A DNA stretch of 64,000 nt, from NCBI GenBank assembly GCA_964525565.1, contig CAZGHI010000002.1:1-64000 (forward strand). The letters run 5' to 3'. The stretch is from OLB6 sp964525565. GTDB lineage: Bacteria > Bacteroidota > Ignavibacteria > Kapaibacteriales > Kapaibacteriaceae. Below, piece after piece: positions 1 through 12,000 of this stretch (within the stretch, counting starts at the first letter, position 1; every line of letters starts with the position of its first letter). Both the position numbers and the translations under genes were made by a program. Under the pieces are notes generated by a model. The model saw only the letters and a program-made list of their open reading frames with translations. It made no database searches and had not been told where the DNA came from.

Positions 1-2750
1 ATTGATCCCAGTACTTCTCCGGAAATTGGGTTAACCACAGTGTATGCACGTTCGGTGTTGCTAACCGAGATAGTTACCGGGAATGTTGCTCCTTGCAAAC
101 GAACTAGCGGGCTAATAGCATCTTCTACGTAGCTGTTGTTGTTAAAGCGAACATCAAACAAGTTGTGCGGAGGAACGGGCGGTAGTTCGAAAATGTTACG
201 GGCAGAAAGATCTCCACGCTCCATTAAGTACAACTCGCCAACCTTGTCACTTGCATCGGTAATAGAAAGCTTAACCGCTTGTGACTTCATTGCACTGCGA
301 ACCGAAGCAAAGTCAACGCCGACCTTAGCGAGGTTAGAACGCATTTGCAGGTACGAATGTCCCGTAACCTTGATCCAATATCCAAGACCAGGGATGATTT
401 CTGAAACTGCCTGATAACCTCTGTCCGTTACGTAGCGGTAGATATCACCTTCAATGTTTGCTACAGCACCAATCGGTATGAGACCAACGCGCTCAGTGCT
501 GATTGGTGTTGATAGTGAACCGATAGTATTCCACCCTTCCGTCAGTTTTGTTGGGAATACATCTTGGTCAATTCGGGTGATGCGACTACCAGCAACTGTT
601 TGGTCAATGATTGTACCATATTTAACAAAGTATCCAACACCCGGTGCCACATCTGTTTCATTACCTTGGTAATGGTTGTTGGAGAACTTGATAGGGGTGT
701 TTAAGCCATTCTTAAACACATCTTTCCAGTACGACGATGATGGGTTAACTGGAACCGATAGTAGGTTCCATCCTTTGTTAATAACCGGGAATCGCGCAAC
801 CTTTGGAAGTGTGTACTCTATCACAAAAGCGTTGATATCAGCATCACGAATGGTGAATGAGTAGAACGAACCACCAATATTCGTTGCATTTCGCATGTTT
901 ACATTAAAACGTGTTCCATTAAGTGTGTCACGTATAAACAAGTCCGCAGAAGGGGAGAAGTTGTCAACATTCCAGCTAACAACTACCGGGTAATTTGCGG
1001 CATTGCCTGCGTTGAACCGACACCAGTAGAGTAGTGTGGTGTCTGAGTAGATATCACGAATGTCGCGTGATGCAGCCTTTGGTCTTGTAGCTGTAGCTGC
1101 CCAAAGATCACCCAAACCATTTACATAGAGATCGCGTCCTTCTTTGTCGCGCGGATACCAGCGTGCACCGAAACCAGTAAGCGGAGTGTCCCAAACTGTT
1201 TCGCCAAAGAGTGTATCAACTTCGTCACGTGCACGAGCTCCTACGCCCATAACCAGGTACGTACGTTGTACTGGGTTTGCGGAGTTTCGTACTTCAATCC
1301 GTATCCCTGTAGGATCTGCGGACATTTGCCCAGTCTGCCACAAATTGTTTTCATCAAACACATTTGGCTCAAATGGCGTACGGAAGTAAATAAAGGTGAC
1401 TTTAATTCTTACTGGGGATGTAGCGATTGACTTAGACTCAAACGTTAAGTATCCTACGTAAATCCCTGCAACCTCTCCTTCTTTTGGAAGCTCATTCGGA
1501 TCACAAATGATCCTCATATTTAGGTCACGCTGCGGTATTGTATTATCTCCGTTCGGTGTAATGCCGTTCGTTGTACCCAGGATACCTTTGTCCATATAGG
1601 CGATGTATCCTTCACGTACTGGCTGCGGGAATGGGTTGATTTCACCAGGCCCGCCCTTCAGGAAGGACTTAAACTTAAGCCATGGACTGTCGGACTGAAC
1701 CACAATGTCGTAAGCTCTTGTACCAAGAACAGCGTTGATTACATCTATGTCTGTTGTACCAATTCCGTTTACGTTATCGTCGTAGTTCGATCCGGAATCA
1801 ATCGTAATCGGGTCAACAACAAACCACATTGATCCATTCGTATTCTCTACGGAGTCAACGAGACGGAAACGTGGGTCTGCAACGTTTGTGAATGACAAGC
1901 TTGGGATAAGGTCAGTAACTTCTAACCAAATCATTCCTGGCTTCGACGGACGCAGTGGGTCGCGTACTTGCTCTACTTGGTTGTTATCAAGATAGAAGTT
2001 GTCAACACCGCCAAGACCTGCAAACGTTGAAGGTTGAGGATCGTTCGGGAATGGACGTTCGAACCCCACCTGGAAATCGTTATAGAATAACGTATCGTTC
2101 GTTATGATCAAAGGAGTACGCGCACTTACCGGATCTGCGCCAGGACGTGCAATAACTTTAAAGCGAAGGTAAATGAGCTCAACAAACGGACGTTGATCGC
2201 ATGGCTGCGTTACATCTCCGGTTTGTGGAAGCGGCTTCGATGACACGGCATCAATCATTACGCGCTTTCCACGAAGCCTGTTTTGAATTGGAGCGTTAAT
2301 TACGGACTGATACGTAATGTCACGAGCTACGTGGGTTGAAAATTCAAAGTCTCGTGCCAGACATTGAATTGGTGTAAACTGAGGTCCTCTTGGCGGGCCA
2401 TTCTTTTCTACGCCAATAAATTCCACAGCAGTGGAGTCAAACTGCACTTTAAATTTAAAACTGTAGATCGGAAATGCCTCATAGTCGGCGGTTGATCTCC
2501 AACAGTTCTTGATGAACACAGGAACGAGAATTTCTCTCTGTCCGTTTTGTCCTTCTTGTGCTGTCCAAATCCTTCCGTCTGGATAATAGTTTACGTTCCA
2601 ACCGGTTTGTGTTCCGGTTAAGCTAAGAGTAGGCAGTTCTGGCTTATCCGATTGGGCGAATACTTCCTTTGTGCCTGTTCCGATCAGCACCGCGAGGAGT
2701 ACAGCCACGACCATCGCGCGGGTGCTCCAAAGTGTAAATCGCTGATGCAT
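1..2750 (-). CDS. Large exported protein with cohesin-like N-terminal module (3' end cut by window)
   Basis: The gene starts at ATG 2748-2750, preceded by a clear AGGAG ribosome site, and runs off the left edge, so at least 916 residues are coded and the C-terminus is unknown. The N-terminus is a signal peptide ending ...KEVFA with Gln as the next residue. Residues about 65-200 (SFKFKVQFDSTAVEF onward) look like a cohesin-type beta-sandwich, by comparison with the GAFxFTLxYDPxxLxF pattern of that family. Further on are two related segments starting GWNLLSVPV and GWNTIGSL, each ending PGxGYxxK. It is the last of four same-strand exported-protein genes, 32 bp after its upstream neighbour, so it is probably co-transcribed with them. 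A T9SS tail would be expected beyond the edge but is not visible. Function unknown; surface or matrix role inferred. Confidence 0.85.
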   Translation of the reverse strand, partial: MHQRFTLWSTRAMVVAVLLAVLIGTGTKEVFAQSDKPELPTLSLTGTQTGWNVNYYPDGRIWTAQEGQNGQREILVPVFIKNCWRSTADYEAFPIYSFKFKVQFDSTAVEFIGVEKNGPPRGPQFTPIQCLARDFEFSTHVARDITYQSVINAPIQNRLRGKRVMIDAVSSKPLPQTGDVTQPCDQRPFVELIYLRFKVIARPGADPVSARTPLIITNDTLFYNDFQVGFERPFPNDPQPSTFAGLGGVDNFYLDNNQVEQVRDPLRPSKPGMIWLEVTDLIPSLSFTNVADPRFRLVDSVENTNGSMWFVVDPITIDSGSNYDDNVNGIGTTDIDVINAVLGTRAYDIVVQSDSPWLKFKSFLKGGPGEINPFPQPVREGYIAYMDKGILGTTNGITPNGDNTIPQRDLNMRIICDPNELPKEGEVAGIYVGYLTFESKSIATSPVRIKVTFIYFRTPFEPNVFDENNLWQTGQMSADPTGIRIEVRNSANPVQRTYLVMGVGARARDEVDTLFGETVWDTPLTGFGARWYPRDKEGRDLYVNGLGDLWAATATRPKAASRDIRDIYSDTTLLYWCRFNAGNAANYPVVVSWNVDNFSPSADLFIRDTLNGTRFNVNMRNATNIGGSFYSFTIRDADINAFVIEYTLPKVARFPVINKGWNLLSVPVNPSSSYWKDVFKNGLNTPIKFSNNHYQGNETDVAPGVGYFVKYGTIIDQTVAGSRITRIDQDVFPTKLTEGWNTIGSLSTPISTERVGLIPIGAVANIEGDIYRYVTDRGYQAVSEIIPGLGYWIKVTGHSYLQMRSNLAKVGVDFASVRSAMKSQAVKLSITDASDKVGELYLMERGDLSARNIFELPPVPPHNLFDVRFNNNSYVEDAISPLVRLQGATFPVTISVSNTERAYTVVNPISGEVLGS

Positions 2751-2782
2751 AACAACTCCTCTGATGAGATAATTACGTGATT

Positions 2783-3943
2783 TCAACGCAAAATTTTCAA
2801 CGTCTTAGCTGTACTTGCGGTATGAACTGTTAATAAATACACACCACTCGGTAACGACGCCGTGGAGATCCGTTGTTCAGTTGCTCCACTGAATTCTCCG
2901 GCAGCAAAAATCCTGCCGAACAAATCAATGATTTGAAACCTGTACAGACCTCCATGGTAAACCTGCATTCTTACGAATTCTGCCCCATTTTGTATGTGAA
3001 TTGCAGATTCGTCATCGAAGTCTGTGATCCTTGTTGTTGGCTTTCGACCATCAATCTCAATAAATGTTTTGTCAGTTTTATTTGGTGTTTTACACACACA
3101 ACTGTCTTTAATAAGCACCTTACTGGTCAGTTCTACCGTTGCAGTATCGAGATATCCTGTTGCTATTGAAATCCACATAGTGTCTTCCGAACTAGGACGG
3201 TACTGAATAGTAACTGTGTCTTTTGTGTCGCTGATGTCTATTTGAGCATCGTTGGCGTTTGTTGTTACCGATTCAATCGTACACAATTCAACTCTGTTAA
3301 GCGTGAATTGTGCTATTGCATTGTTCGCAGAAGTGTTACCCAGAACAACAACGGATTTCAAAGCCAAAGTCCTTACCGTGTCATTTAACTGAACGACACT
3401 TTCCATGTTATACACTCCGTAGGTGTCGTCTGGTTGCGCAATAGCCTTACTAACAATGACATCCGAATTGAATTCAATAATCTTGCGTTTAAACTCTTCG
3501 TTAAACTCAGGAAGCCACTCTTGAGTTAGGAAAGCTGAATCCGGACATGACCCTAAAAAGTCCCCAGCAACGGCAAATAAAGGTAAATCTCCACGAACAT
3601 TTCGAGTAATGGTGAATGCACTAATTCGCATTTCACCAGGCACCCTAAAATTGAATGAAGGACTAATGTCGCCAAAGCGCATTTGCTCTAGCAGCGTGCC
3701 TTGAGTCAATCCATCCGTAGGACGGATTTTATCGGGATCAAAATTTATTGTGATGTCAAAGGACATGAGGCTATCTGCATCTGCAACTCGACCAATAGAT
3801 CCAGATATCAGCCATCGTTTTTCATTAGTGCACTGATCAACGATCCTGTGGGATGTAATTTTCAGTGCTTCACTCGCCGCTGTTGTACTAACTGTTAGAA
3901 CAACAGTTAGCACAACAACGAACGAAAATTTCAACAATAACAC
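2783..3943 (-). CDS. T9SS-sorted secreted protein with cohesin-like domain
   Basis: 386 residues. The frame has a stop just upstream, so the start is GTG at 3941-3943 (or a TTG slightly inside); no strong ribosome site is visible. The N-terminus (LLLKFSFVVVLTVVLTVSTTAAS) is a signal peptide with no lipobox. Residues about 45-130 contain SFDITINFDPDKI followed by a GTLLEQM segment, resembling a cohesin module. The last 75 residues (VYHGGLYRFQIIDLFGR ... LPSGVYLLTVHT, ending in KILR) match the type A T9SS C-terminal sorting domain, so the protein is probably carried across the outer membrane and attached to the surface or released. Unlike most exported proteins in the window it does not have Gln after the predicted cleavage site. 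It lies 37 bp downstream of the dockerin-like gene. Binding partner is inference. Confidence 0.85.
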   Translation of the reverse strand: MLLLKFSFVVVLTVVLTVSTTAASEALKITSHRIVDQCTNEKRWLISGSIGRVADADSLMSFDITINFDPDKIRPTDGLTQGTLLEQMRFGDISPSFNFRVPGEMRISAFTITRNVRGDLPLFAVAGDFLGSCPDSAFLTQEWLPEFNEEFKRKIIEFNSDVIVSKAIAQPDDTYGVYNMESVVQLNDTVRTLALKSVVVLGNTSANNAIAQFTLNRVELCTIESVTTNANDAQIDISDTKDTVTIQYRPSSEDTMWISIATGYLDTATVELTSKVLIKDSCVCKTPNKTDKTFIEIDGRKPTTRITDFDDESAIHIQNGAEFVRMQVYHGGLYRFQIIDLFGRIFAAGEFSGATEQRISTASLPSGVYLLTVHTASTAKTLKILR

Positions 3944-3980
3944 ACGTTCTTACCCATTAACTGCTCTTTTTTGAACAGTA

Positions 3981-6002
3981 TTACTTTGCAACTGTAAGTT
4001 TAAGTGTTTCATCCAGTGATCCACCTTGTACACGTACAAAGTAGGTACCGGATCCAACGTTAGCGCCTACACTATCCGTTCCATTCCAGTTAAGCGTTAA
4101 AGAGCCTGCTTCAGCTTCGCCTGAGTACACATTAGCTACAAGTTTGCCGAATACATCGAAAACTGAAACATTCAAATTGCTACGCTCAGGAACGTTAACA
4201 ACAATCGCTCCACCATTTGTCATTGGGTTAGGATATGCTGTCACATTCTGATTGTTTGCAATTTCCAATCCGTTTAGCGTAACATTTGGTCGGCTGCTTT
4301 CATTGTAGCGAATGTTGCTGAAAGTAAAGGCGTTATTCTCCGGAACTGTGATATAAGCAACAGGTGTATTTGTATCGAATGCACCGTTTCCAATGATCAC
4401 AGCAACGTTGCTTGTATTGTCAACACCTACCGTTGAGCCTTCACGCTCAATTGGGGTTAGATCCTTAATGTCTACGTCTGTTTCGAATCGAACACCAAAA
4501 GCACCTGTATGATTACCATCCATGTAAACTGGAATGCGAACAAATCCATTCCCTACCGATACCGGGGTTCCAAAGCGAACGTTATCTGCCGTTTCTTCCA
4601 TGCTAACCTTTCCGAAGTTCGGTCCGGTAGTATCGTTGTCGTAAATCCAAGGCAAATAGGGAAGTCGTCCGGATATGTAGCGCATAATTAGCGCTGCATC
4701 ATATTCAGTTACTTCGTAATAGATCTGATTCAATGCGCTTACGTCAGGAGCACGACCACCAACGCCATACAGACCCTGACTTTCGTGCATTACTCGTAGA
4801 ACTTGTTTTCCTGTAAACTGATCTACGTCAATTGTCCGACGCCAAATAACGATGTTGCCATTCACATCAAGCGAGTCTTGGGTAAAGTCGCTTGTCAGCT
4901 TGGTAAAGTAGTACCGACCGCTGTGGTTCACGTCACCTTGATAGGCTTGACGCTTCCAAACTGAATCAAGCCATTTCTTTGTTACCATGGAACGCATGAT
5001 AACTCTGGCATCGTTTGCTGTTACACGACGGTTCTGCGGCAGCCCCTCATGACGCTGATTCCTTGCTGCTGATGTGTCAGCATCGCCGTAACCCCACATA
5101 TCAAACGTAAGATATACGATCGATCCAAAGTGAATAACAGCATCGGATCTACCATCTGATGGCTGCCAACGCGTTGTACTATCTGTTAATCTATTAGCAC
5201 CTGCCTGAGGTGACCATATCAACCCATTCCAAAAGTCAGAGATAAAACCAGGGAATCCACCGGAGCCTTTAATACCAACCGACGCACCGGTAGTAACCAC
5301 TACAGTATTCGTCGTATTGGGATTTCCACCTACTTGTCCGTATGCAAATTCTATATCACCTTGATTATTAGAACCTGCATCTCCCTGATATATGCGTAAT
5401 TGGAAGTTTCCAACCGATGAGTTGATAGACTGGTTATTAATGTTCAGATTCTTCCACTGAATAATCATCACATTACGAACAGGCTTAATCGTATCGCAAT
5501 TCTCATCGCGGTCCACGTCATATACCCAGCTAATTTCCGAAGGAACATAACCTGCTGAGATATCAGCAGTTGTTCTGAATCTGTGGTCTCCCCAAAATGG
5601 AGCCAAGACATTGTCTGGAAATGAGGCAGAGTTTATGAACAGTCCATTCGACTGTTTAGCAGGAACAAGTTTTGTACCATCGAAAGTTGCAAAACCGTTA
5701 ATACTAATGTAGATGCTGGTAAAATTTGTTCCATTGTAGTTGAACGTAAAGGGCATTTGCACCAATGCATACCCGTCGTCCAAGTTTACAACGTTTGTAG
5801 GTGGCAACACAAATGACGAAGAAGGAATGTTGTTCTTCTTCGCAGATGTCGCAGGGCAAGCGTCAATGTCCTTGTATGGTCTGCCAACGACGAGTTCAGG
5901 TTGACGAAACTGATTAAATATCTGTTGCGCCAAACCATCCACCGTACCTACGGCGATCATACAGAGCACTACCGCAATGGCAATGTTTATCCGTCGCTTC
6001 AT
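3981..6002 (-). CDS. T9SS-sorted secreted protein with NIDO-like, dockerin-like and cohesin-like segments
   Basis: I place the start at the ATG at 6000-6002 (MKRRINIAIAVV), because GAGG lies 6 bases upstream and it gives a normal signal peptide; an in-frame ATG at 6024-6026 would add eight residues. Product is 673 aa. After the signal peptide (...VDGLAQ, Gln at the new N-terminus) comes a segment with ISINGFATFDG and APFWGDHRF, like a nidogen-type domain. The middle has GDADTS ... VTANDARVIMR and GDVNHSG ... VTEYDAALIMRYISGRLPYLPW-type pattern, matching the two halves of a type I dockerin (Asp-rich loop then DAALIxRYxxG) but with inserts. A cohesin-like stretch (VRIPVYMDGNHTGAFGVRFE) follows. 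The C-terminus (TAYPNPMTNGG ... GTYFVRVQGG) is a T9SS type A tail. Domain names other than the T9SS tail are my reading of motifs and need a profile search. Confidence 0.88.
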   Translation of the reverse strand: MKRRINIAIAVVLCMIAVGTVDGLAQQIFNQFRQPELVVGRPYKDIDACPATSAKKNNIPSSSFVLPPTNVVNLDDGYALVQMPFTFNYNGTNFTSIYISINGFATFDGTKLVPAKQSNGLFINSASFPDNVLAPFWGDHRFRTTADISAGYVPSEISWVYDVDRDENCDTIKPVRNVMIIQWKNLNINNQSINSSVGNFQLRIYQGDAGSNNQGDIEFAYGQVGGNPNTTNTVVVTTGASVGIKGSGGFPGFISDFWNGLIWSPQAGANRLTDSTTRWQPSDGRSDAVIHFGSIVYLTFDMWGYGDADTSAARNQRHEGLPQNRRVTANDARVIMRSMVTKKWLDSVWKRQAYQGDVNHSGRYYFTKLTSDFTQDSLDVNGNIVIWRRTIDVDQFTGKQVLRVMHESQGLYGVGGRAPDVSALNQIYYEVTEYDAALIMRYISGRLPYLPWIYDNDTTGPNFGKVSMEETADNVRFGTPVSVGNGFVRIPVYMDGNHTGAFGVRFETDVDIKDLTPIEREGSTVGVDNTSNVAVIIGNGAFDTNTPVAYITVPENNAFTFSNIRYNESSRPNVTLNGLEIANNQNVTAYPNPMTNGGAIVVNVPERSNLNVSVFDVFGKLVANVYSGEAEAGSLTLNWNGTDSVGANVGSGTYFVRVQGGSLDETLKLTVAK

Positions 6003-6081
6003 AGTGAACCTCATGATTTTCAACATGTTTTTTCGTTTGGTAGGTAATGGGGCAGGGGTATACCCTGCCCCGGATTATGGT

Positions 6082-9000
6082 TTAGCGTACTAGTACAAGT
6101 TGGTATGTGGCCGATTGAATTCCATTAGAAATTCGAACCGTGTACATTCCGTTAGCAACCTTCACTCCACCTGATGTGCCATCCCAGTCAACTGAATGTG
6201 AACCAGGACTAAACATATCGTTGACAAGTGTGGTTACCTTATTTCCAACTGCATCATAAATCTCTACTGTAACATTTGATGCTGTCGGTACATTAAAGTT
6301 TACCGTTGTCGCATTCGTGAACGGATTTGGTTTAGCGTTCGTTACTGTTAGGATATTCGAGATTGCCATGTCTCCACCGTCAACACTTGACGTAAAGTCA
6401 TAGACAATAACGAACCCACGGATAGCATCACGGCTAATGATAAGCGTATCACATGTTCCTTCTTTGTGCAGAATGTCTGCTGCCGAACGACCTTCACCTG
6501 TCTTCATATTATATGAGAACAATGCTCCGTTCGATAGATCATCTCTAATCCAGTATGATGCTTGGTTAGTTGCATCCTTAGCTGGGATTTGATCACGACA
6601 CCAGGTGATTCTCACCGGATAGTAAGCTGAGCTTTGTCCCGTTTCACCACCTGCTTGGAAGCGACCACGGTAGATAGCTTCACCCGGACTTGAGCTATAT
6701 GGGAAGATGTTACGCAGGACACCGTTTCTGTTTGGTATTGTCCAGCGAGCATCAAATACGTCCAGATATGGAACCGGCGGTAGCTCGTATTCACAGTAGT
6801 TCGAATCGAGTTTACCGTAAGATCCATCTTCATCACCGCGTGTTGCAGGATTTGTACCACCTACACCGAAGGTGAGAACTTGGAAAGCACCAAGATTATT
6901 ACGTACTTCAACATCTGCTGTAAAGCGAGTATCATCCGATACAGCAACAGTGTAGATCAGAGTATCAGATGCACCACGGGTGTCTGTTACCCTCAAGCGA
7001 ATGGTGATTCTGCCATTAACTGGTGTTCCATTTAGAGCCGTTGTGCTAATCACAACACGTTGAGTATCGGATACAGGACTGTTTAATGTGGCTGGTGTAA
7101 ACGTCCATGTGCTGGTTAATGGTTCAAGTACCTCGAACGTAAGCTGTTCGTTGTTTGCTTGTTTGCGAAGTAGATCGAGGTCAGTAACCATTATGGTGTC
7201 TTCGTAAGCAGAGCCTAAGTCCACGCATTTCAGTATTGGCGAAGAGAATAGGTTTGGCTTATGATTGACTGCCTGTACTCGCAGACTAATTGTTGTAATG
7301 TCGGCAAGATTACCAGCATCACGGACTAATACAGTAACATTAACTGTTGTGTCGTTAAACGGTAGATCTGTTACACGTGCTGTTCCGTAAAGAAGTCCAC
7401 TAACCGGGTTAATCTTGAGCCATTGCGGAGTTGTTTTCCTCGATGAATCAAGTGTTATGTAACCCGCTTCCTCGAAATATGGGTCAATGGCAACTCTGTC
7501 ACGGTTGTCGTCTTGATAGATTAATTCAAATGTGTGTGCCTGACCCCAGTTAGGATCGTAAACTTTAATACGACGGCTTGAATCGAGCAACTCTACGTTG
7601 TAGTCTGTATCCTCGATCGCATCTTCCAATCGATTAGTGATAATCTTTGGTTGAACGTTTACGAACACACGACGTGTGAGCTGGTTGATACCACCGTGTC
7701 CATCGTTAACGACGATTGTTACCAGAGAATCTGTATTTAGGTCGTCGTGCCATGGATTACCACCATTATCGAAGTTGGTTGGGCGAAGAATCTGACGTGC
7801 TTCTGCTCCGTCAATTCGAATGTCTATTTGACCCTTCGATGTAAAGTCTTCTGCAAATACGTCTGGCGTTGCCGGGTCGGCATACTTACGCATGTATATG
7901 TTCGACATCCATCGTGGGCGAGTCATTAATACTTCGTCAAGTGTTGTATCGTTTGGCGACTGGCGAACAGCTATCGATTGGTAGCCATACGCTGTTTTTC
8001 CGTAACGGAAGTCCCATGGCCCATACTGTTGAACTACATAACGATTGTTATCTACTGCTGCTGCATCTTCAAACTCATCGTCCGTGTTGACATCAAGTCT
8101 GAAGCGCAATGAGTCAGTAAGGTTGGCCACAAAATGCACGTCTAGTGTGTCTCGTTGGCGAATCACCGCATCGTTAGGATTATTGTACTCCTCACGAGTA
8201 ATTGCATTTAGTGGCAATAGTTTACGCCCTACACGTGAGTATGATGTTGTCATACGCAGCGTGTCGAGGAATTCACCATTACGATACGTATTTGTGTCGG
8301 TTGTTGTTTGATCTAGTACAATAGTTAGATCTCCTGACAACATACGTGTATGTTGTGGTCCAGTTCTTCCAACCTGATGTGCCCAAATGAATCTTGGTAG
8401 ACTGTCAACAACATGAATTCTGAAGCGATATGCTGTTGTGTCGAGCCATGCAAAGTTTACTGTGTCTTGTTGCAGGAATCGTGCATTTGTGTTAGTTGGG
8501 TCTCTATCATCTAACGGCAACGAATTATTGTCGTACGCTTGGGCATGGAAGTAGGAAGGATACAGGTAAATCCACTTTGAAATCGTGTCTTCCGAGATTC
8601 CATATTTACGCAGCGAGTCCACAACTTCCAGGGACGGTGGGAAATTCTTTGCTACAACTTCAATTTCCTCACCACCAGGAACGATGTACGGATTTATCGG
8701 TCTTCCGCGTAGGAATCGGTAACCGCGAGCTTGCCAGCTAGTGCTGTTTGCATTACCCTTCGTTACCAAAGTATCACGCAGCCAATAGCGCAAAGCAGAA
8801 TTTGGTTCTGTGATTTTCCAGAAGTACGATAATTCAGATCCGAAATTTTGATCCATGATTACACGTGGATCATAGAATTTGTTCGGGTCGATAGCAGTTA
8901 ACGCAAAGATTGAGTCTCTTTCAAAAATGTCCGGAGCTTCACCTTTTACGCCAACTGCTGTACCTGTTGAATCTGCCGGATACCACTCTGGTTCGTTGAA

Positions 9001-12000
9001 CCATGATCTGTTGCCAGGTCCTGGGCGTGGTGACTGAGATGCTGTTATTGGAGTATATAAACGGTTCTCAGTAACAAACACACGGTTCCGCATTTCCGGA
9101 TGAATGTTTGGAGATGTTGCAAGCGTATCTCCTGCACCCGTGAATGTTGGTGGAACTGTATTGTTGTTAACAGTAAACATCAATGCTCCATTTAGAGCTT
9201 GAGTAACCCCGCTCTTCCACAGTACTGTCCTTGATACTACCAACACTTGGTCGCCATTGCGTACTGGTAATGCTCGGAAGCGTTCACCGCCATAGTACGT
9301 TTCTTTACCGGCATTTGAAGTTGGAAGTGACGGACGATTTCCGAGTCTGAAGTTGGAGCCACCTAGTTCACCTAGCACTGTACTTCCATCCCACCTACGT
9401 CCTTGCAATGCTGATGAATCTTCAGCAATAGGATTACGATGTAGGATATTCAGAAGCGTAGCACCCGAGCCATATGTTGCTAGACCTTCGTGTGCGCGGC
9501 GATAGTTCGGATCGGAGCCGTTCGATGAGTCCGGAACAAGTTCGATACGAGCACGGAAAACTGTATCCGTTGCTGTGCGCTGGCGCAGATTAGCACGGAT
9601 GTAGTCGCCAGTACGTTCGTTAATTACAAAGAAAACGGACTCGTTAAATGCACGAGGATCGTTGTTGCTGATTTCGGCTGTTTGATCATAGTCTGCACGT
9701 GCTTCCAGGAACAGTGGGTAACCAATCGGATGGTCACCAACGAACTCAGTTTGTACAGCACGAATGAAGTCATACTTTTCTGCATCGTACGGGTCACGTG
9801 TAAGACGCTTAACATATTTGTTGTACGAAGGCATTAGTGGGTCTGCATACAACTTTAATGTTGGTGGAACACCTACCGCAAAGTCTTCTATAGGTGCCAT
9901 CCTCCGCTTTCCATAGTCAGCCGTCTTTATGTCTGTTCCTTTATCGAAGATATCGTAAACCCGGCCTTGCATTAGGAGTGTATCAGGAATTTCCCAGCAG
10001 TCAATTGGCTCATAATTGATACGATAGGTAGATTCAAATGGTCCTTGTTGCGTTCCGGAATTAACTCCACGAATGAACTGCATGTGCGTTCTACCGTCAC
10101 CTGCGATAAAGAACGTTTCTTGTGTTCTTCTGAATGTGTTGTTGCTGGAGAGCGGAAGAATCGTGTTCACGTTAGCTTCTGTAACACCCCAGTAGTTACC
10201 ACGAAGAGTGTCAACACCGCCAAAGCCAAGACCGGTAGTGCCCGCTAGCACACCCTTGGTATCCTGAGCATCCGGCAGACGAATTGTAAACCGTGCATCG
10301 TTATCGTAGATCGAGTTTGCAGCATTGCTGAAGGTTGACCATGGAAGTGGACCAACCATTTCACCGTATAGGATGGCGCCAGCCAAATCGCTTGAAGCCG
10401 GATTATCGTTACCTACATACGGTCCACGTATGCTATCGTTGCTGCGACCAATGTTTGATGTTGCTTTGTTATTCGTTACCAAACAACGAACTAAAGCAAG
10501 TTTCAGATCGTAGTTATCTGAGTAGATAGCAGCACCGCTATACGCCGAGTTTCCTTGGAATCGTACACGATCGAAATCGAATGTGTCAACCCTGATGCGA
10601 ATTGAGTCGGCAATGTAGATAGCTCCACCAAGACCCGTTCCGTTTTCACGAAGATTTGTTCCCGGATGGGTTGTTTGAGCGCTTCCGATTTGTGTAGCAC
10701 CGTTACCCATGCGATTGGGGTTAGCGTATGCATTGTTGTCGTAGAAGCGTGTTAACATACGCTCGTCTGCACGAGGTGTTGTTGTTCCGAATGTGAAAAC
10801 ATTCATGTCTGGTTGATAGCCGGTGGCTACGCCCAGGCCGTTATACCACACATTGTCAAGGTCTGAAATCATGAACCTTGTTCTGGTAAGCGTGTCCGGT
10901 GTTACAACTGCAATTGCACCACCATTACCATTCCAAGCATTGTTTCCACGGAATTCAACACCCTTAACAACGTTGAGATCGGCATTGATAGTATAGAGTC
11001 CACCGCCACCGCGTACAACGGATTTTACCGAATCTGCAACATCTCCTACCTTGTTGGATACGAAATGAGAGCGTACGAATCGTAGTGCTCTACGCTGAAT
11101 TGGTAATCCGCCTGGCAAGTCAACAGCTACACCACCTCCGTAGAAACCTGCGGAGTTGTTACTGAGCTCAATACCATAGTTCGTTCCATATATCCAAAGT
11201 GGACCGCTAACACCACCTGCACCGTACATGTGCATGTTGTTAACTGTGTGGATTGCGCCACCGGATGCAGTCGCACGGTTATTACGGAACTTAATGTTAA
11301 AGCCATAGTTGCGTGCGTTGATGATACCATCAGAGCCACCAACGTGCGGAGTTATTGCTCCACCTTCGTTTTGTGCAACATAAACAGCTCCACCACGGGC
11401 TGACCAGTTGTTGAGGAAGTGTGTTGGTGGGTTGTTGTCAAGATTGCAACGAATTTGAAGCTGGCCTGCCGTTGACGCTACATAAACGGCACCACCATGT
11501 GAATAGGTAGCACTTGAGTTTGCGAGGTTTGCTGTGCTTTCAACCGGGATGTACGGTACTGCAGTATAGTTTCCTGAGAACCGACCTGCAAGGATCAATG
11601 TGGTTGCAGACCCTACATAAAGCGCACCACCTTTGGCACCTTCAGTAACAAGGTTGCCAACAGGAGTTGACGGTTGGCGGTTCATAGAGTAGTTATCGGT
11701 ACACTCAAGTGTGTCTTTCCCTTGGAAATCATTCACACCTAGACCAACAATCATTTGGGAACGGCCCGAAATGTAAATCGCACCGCCTCGCGAAGAATTC
11801 TTACGCGAACGGTTAATATTTCCAAATACCGTCGCCGCTCTGTCAACATCGGTTACAAAACGTAGTGGCCCAACACGCACTGTATCGACATCGGATAATA
11901 GCGTTCTGTTGCCGATGAATCGGTTTTGACGAATCCTACCGAGGTAAAGAGCAAGACGAGCATCGTCGAGTGACTGACGTTCAGCATGCGTTAGAGCTGG

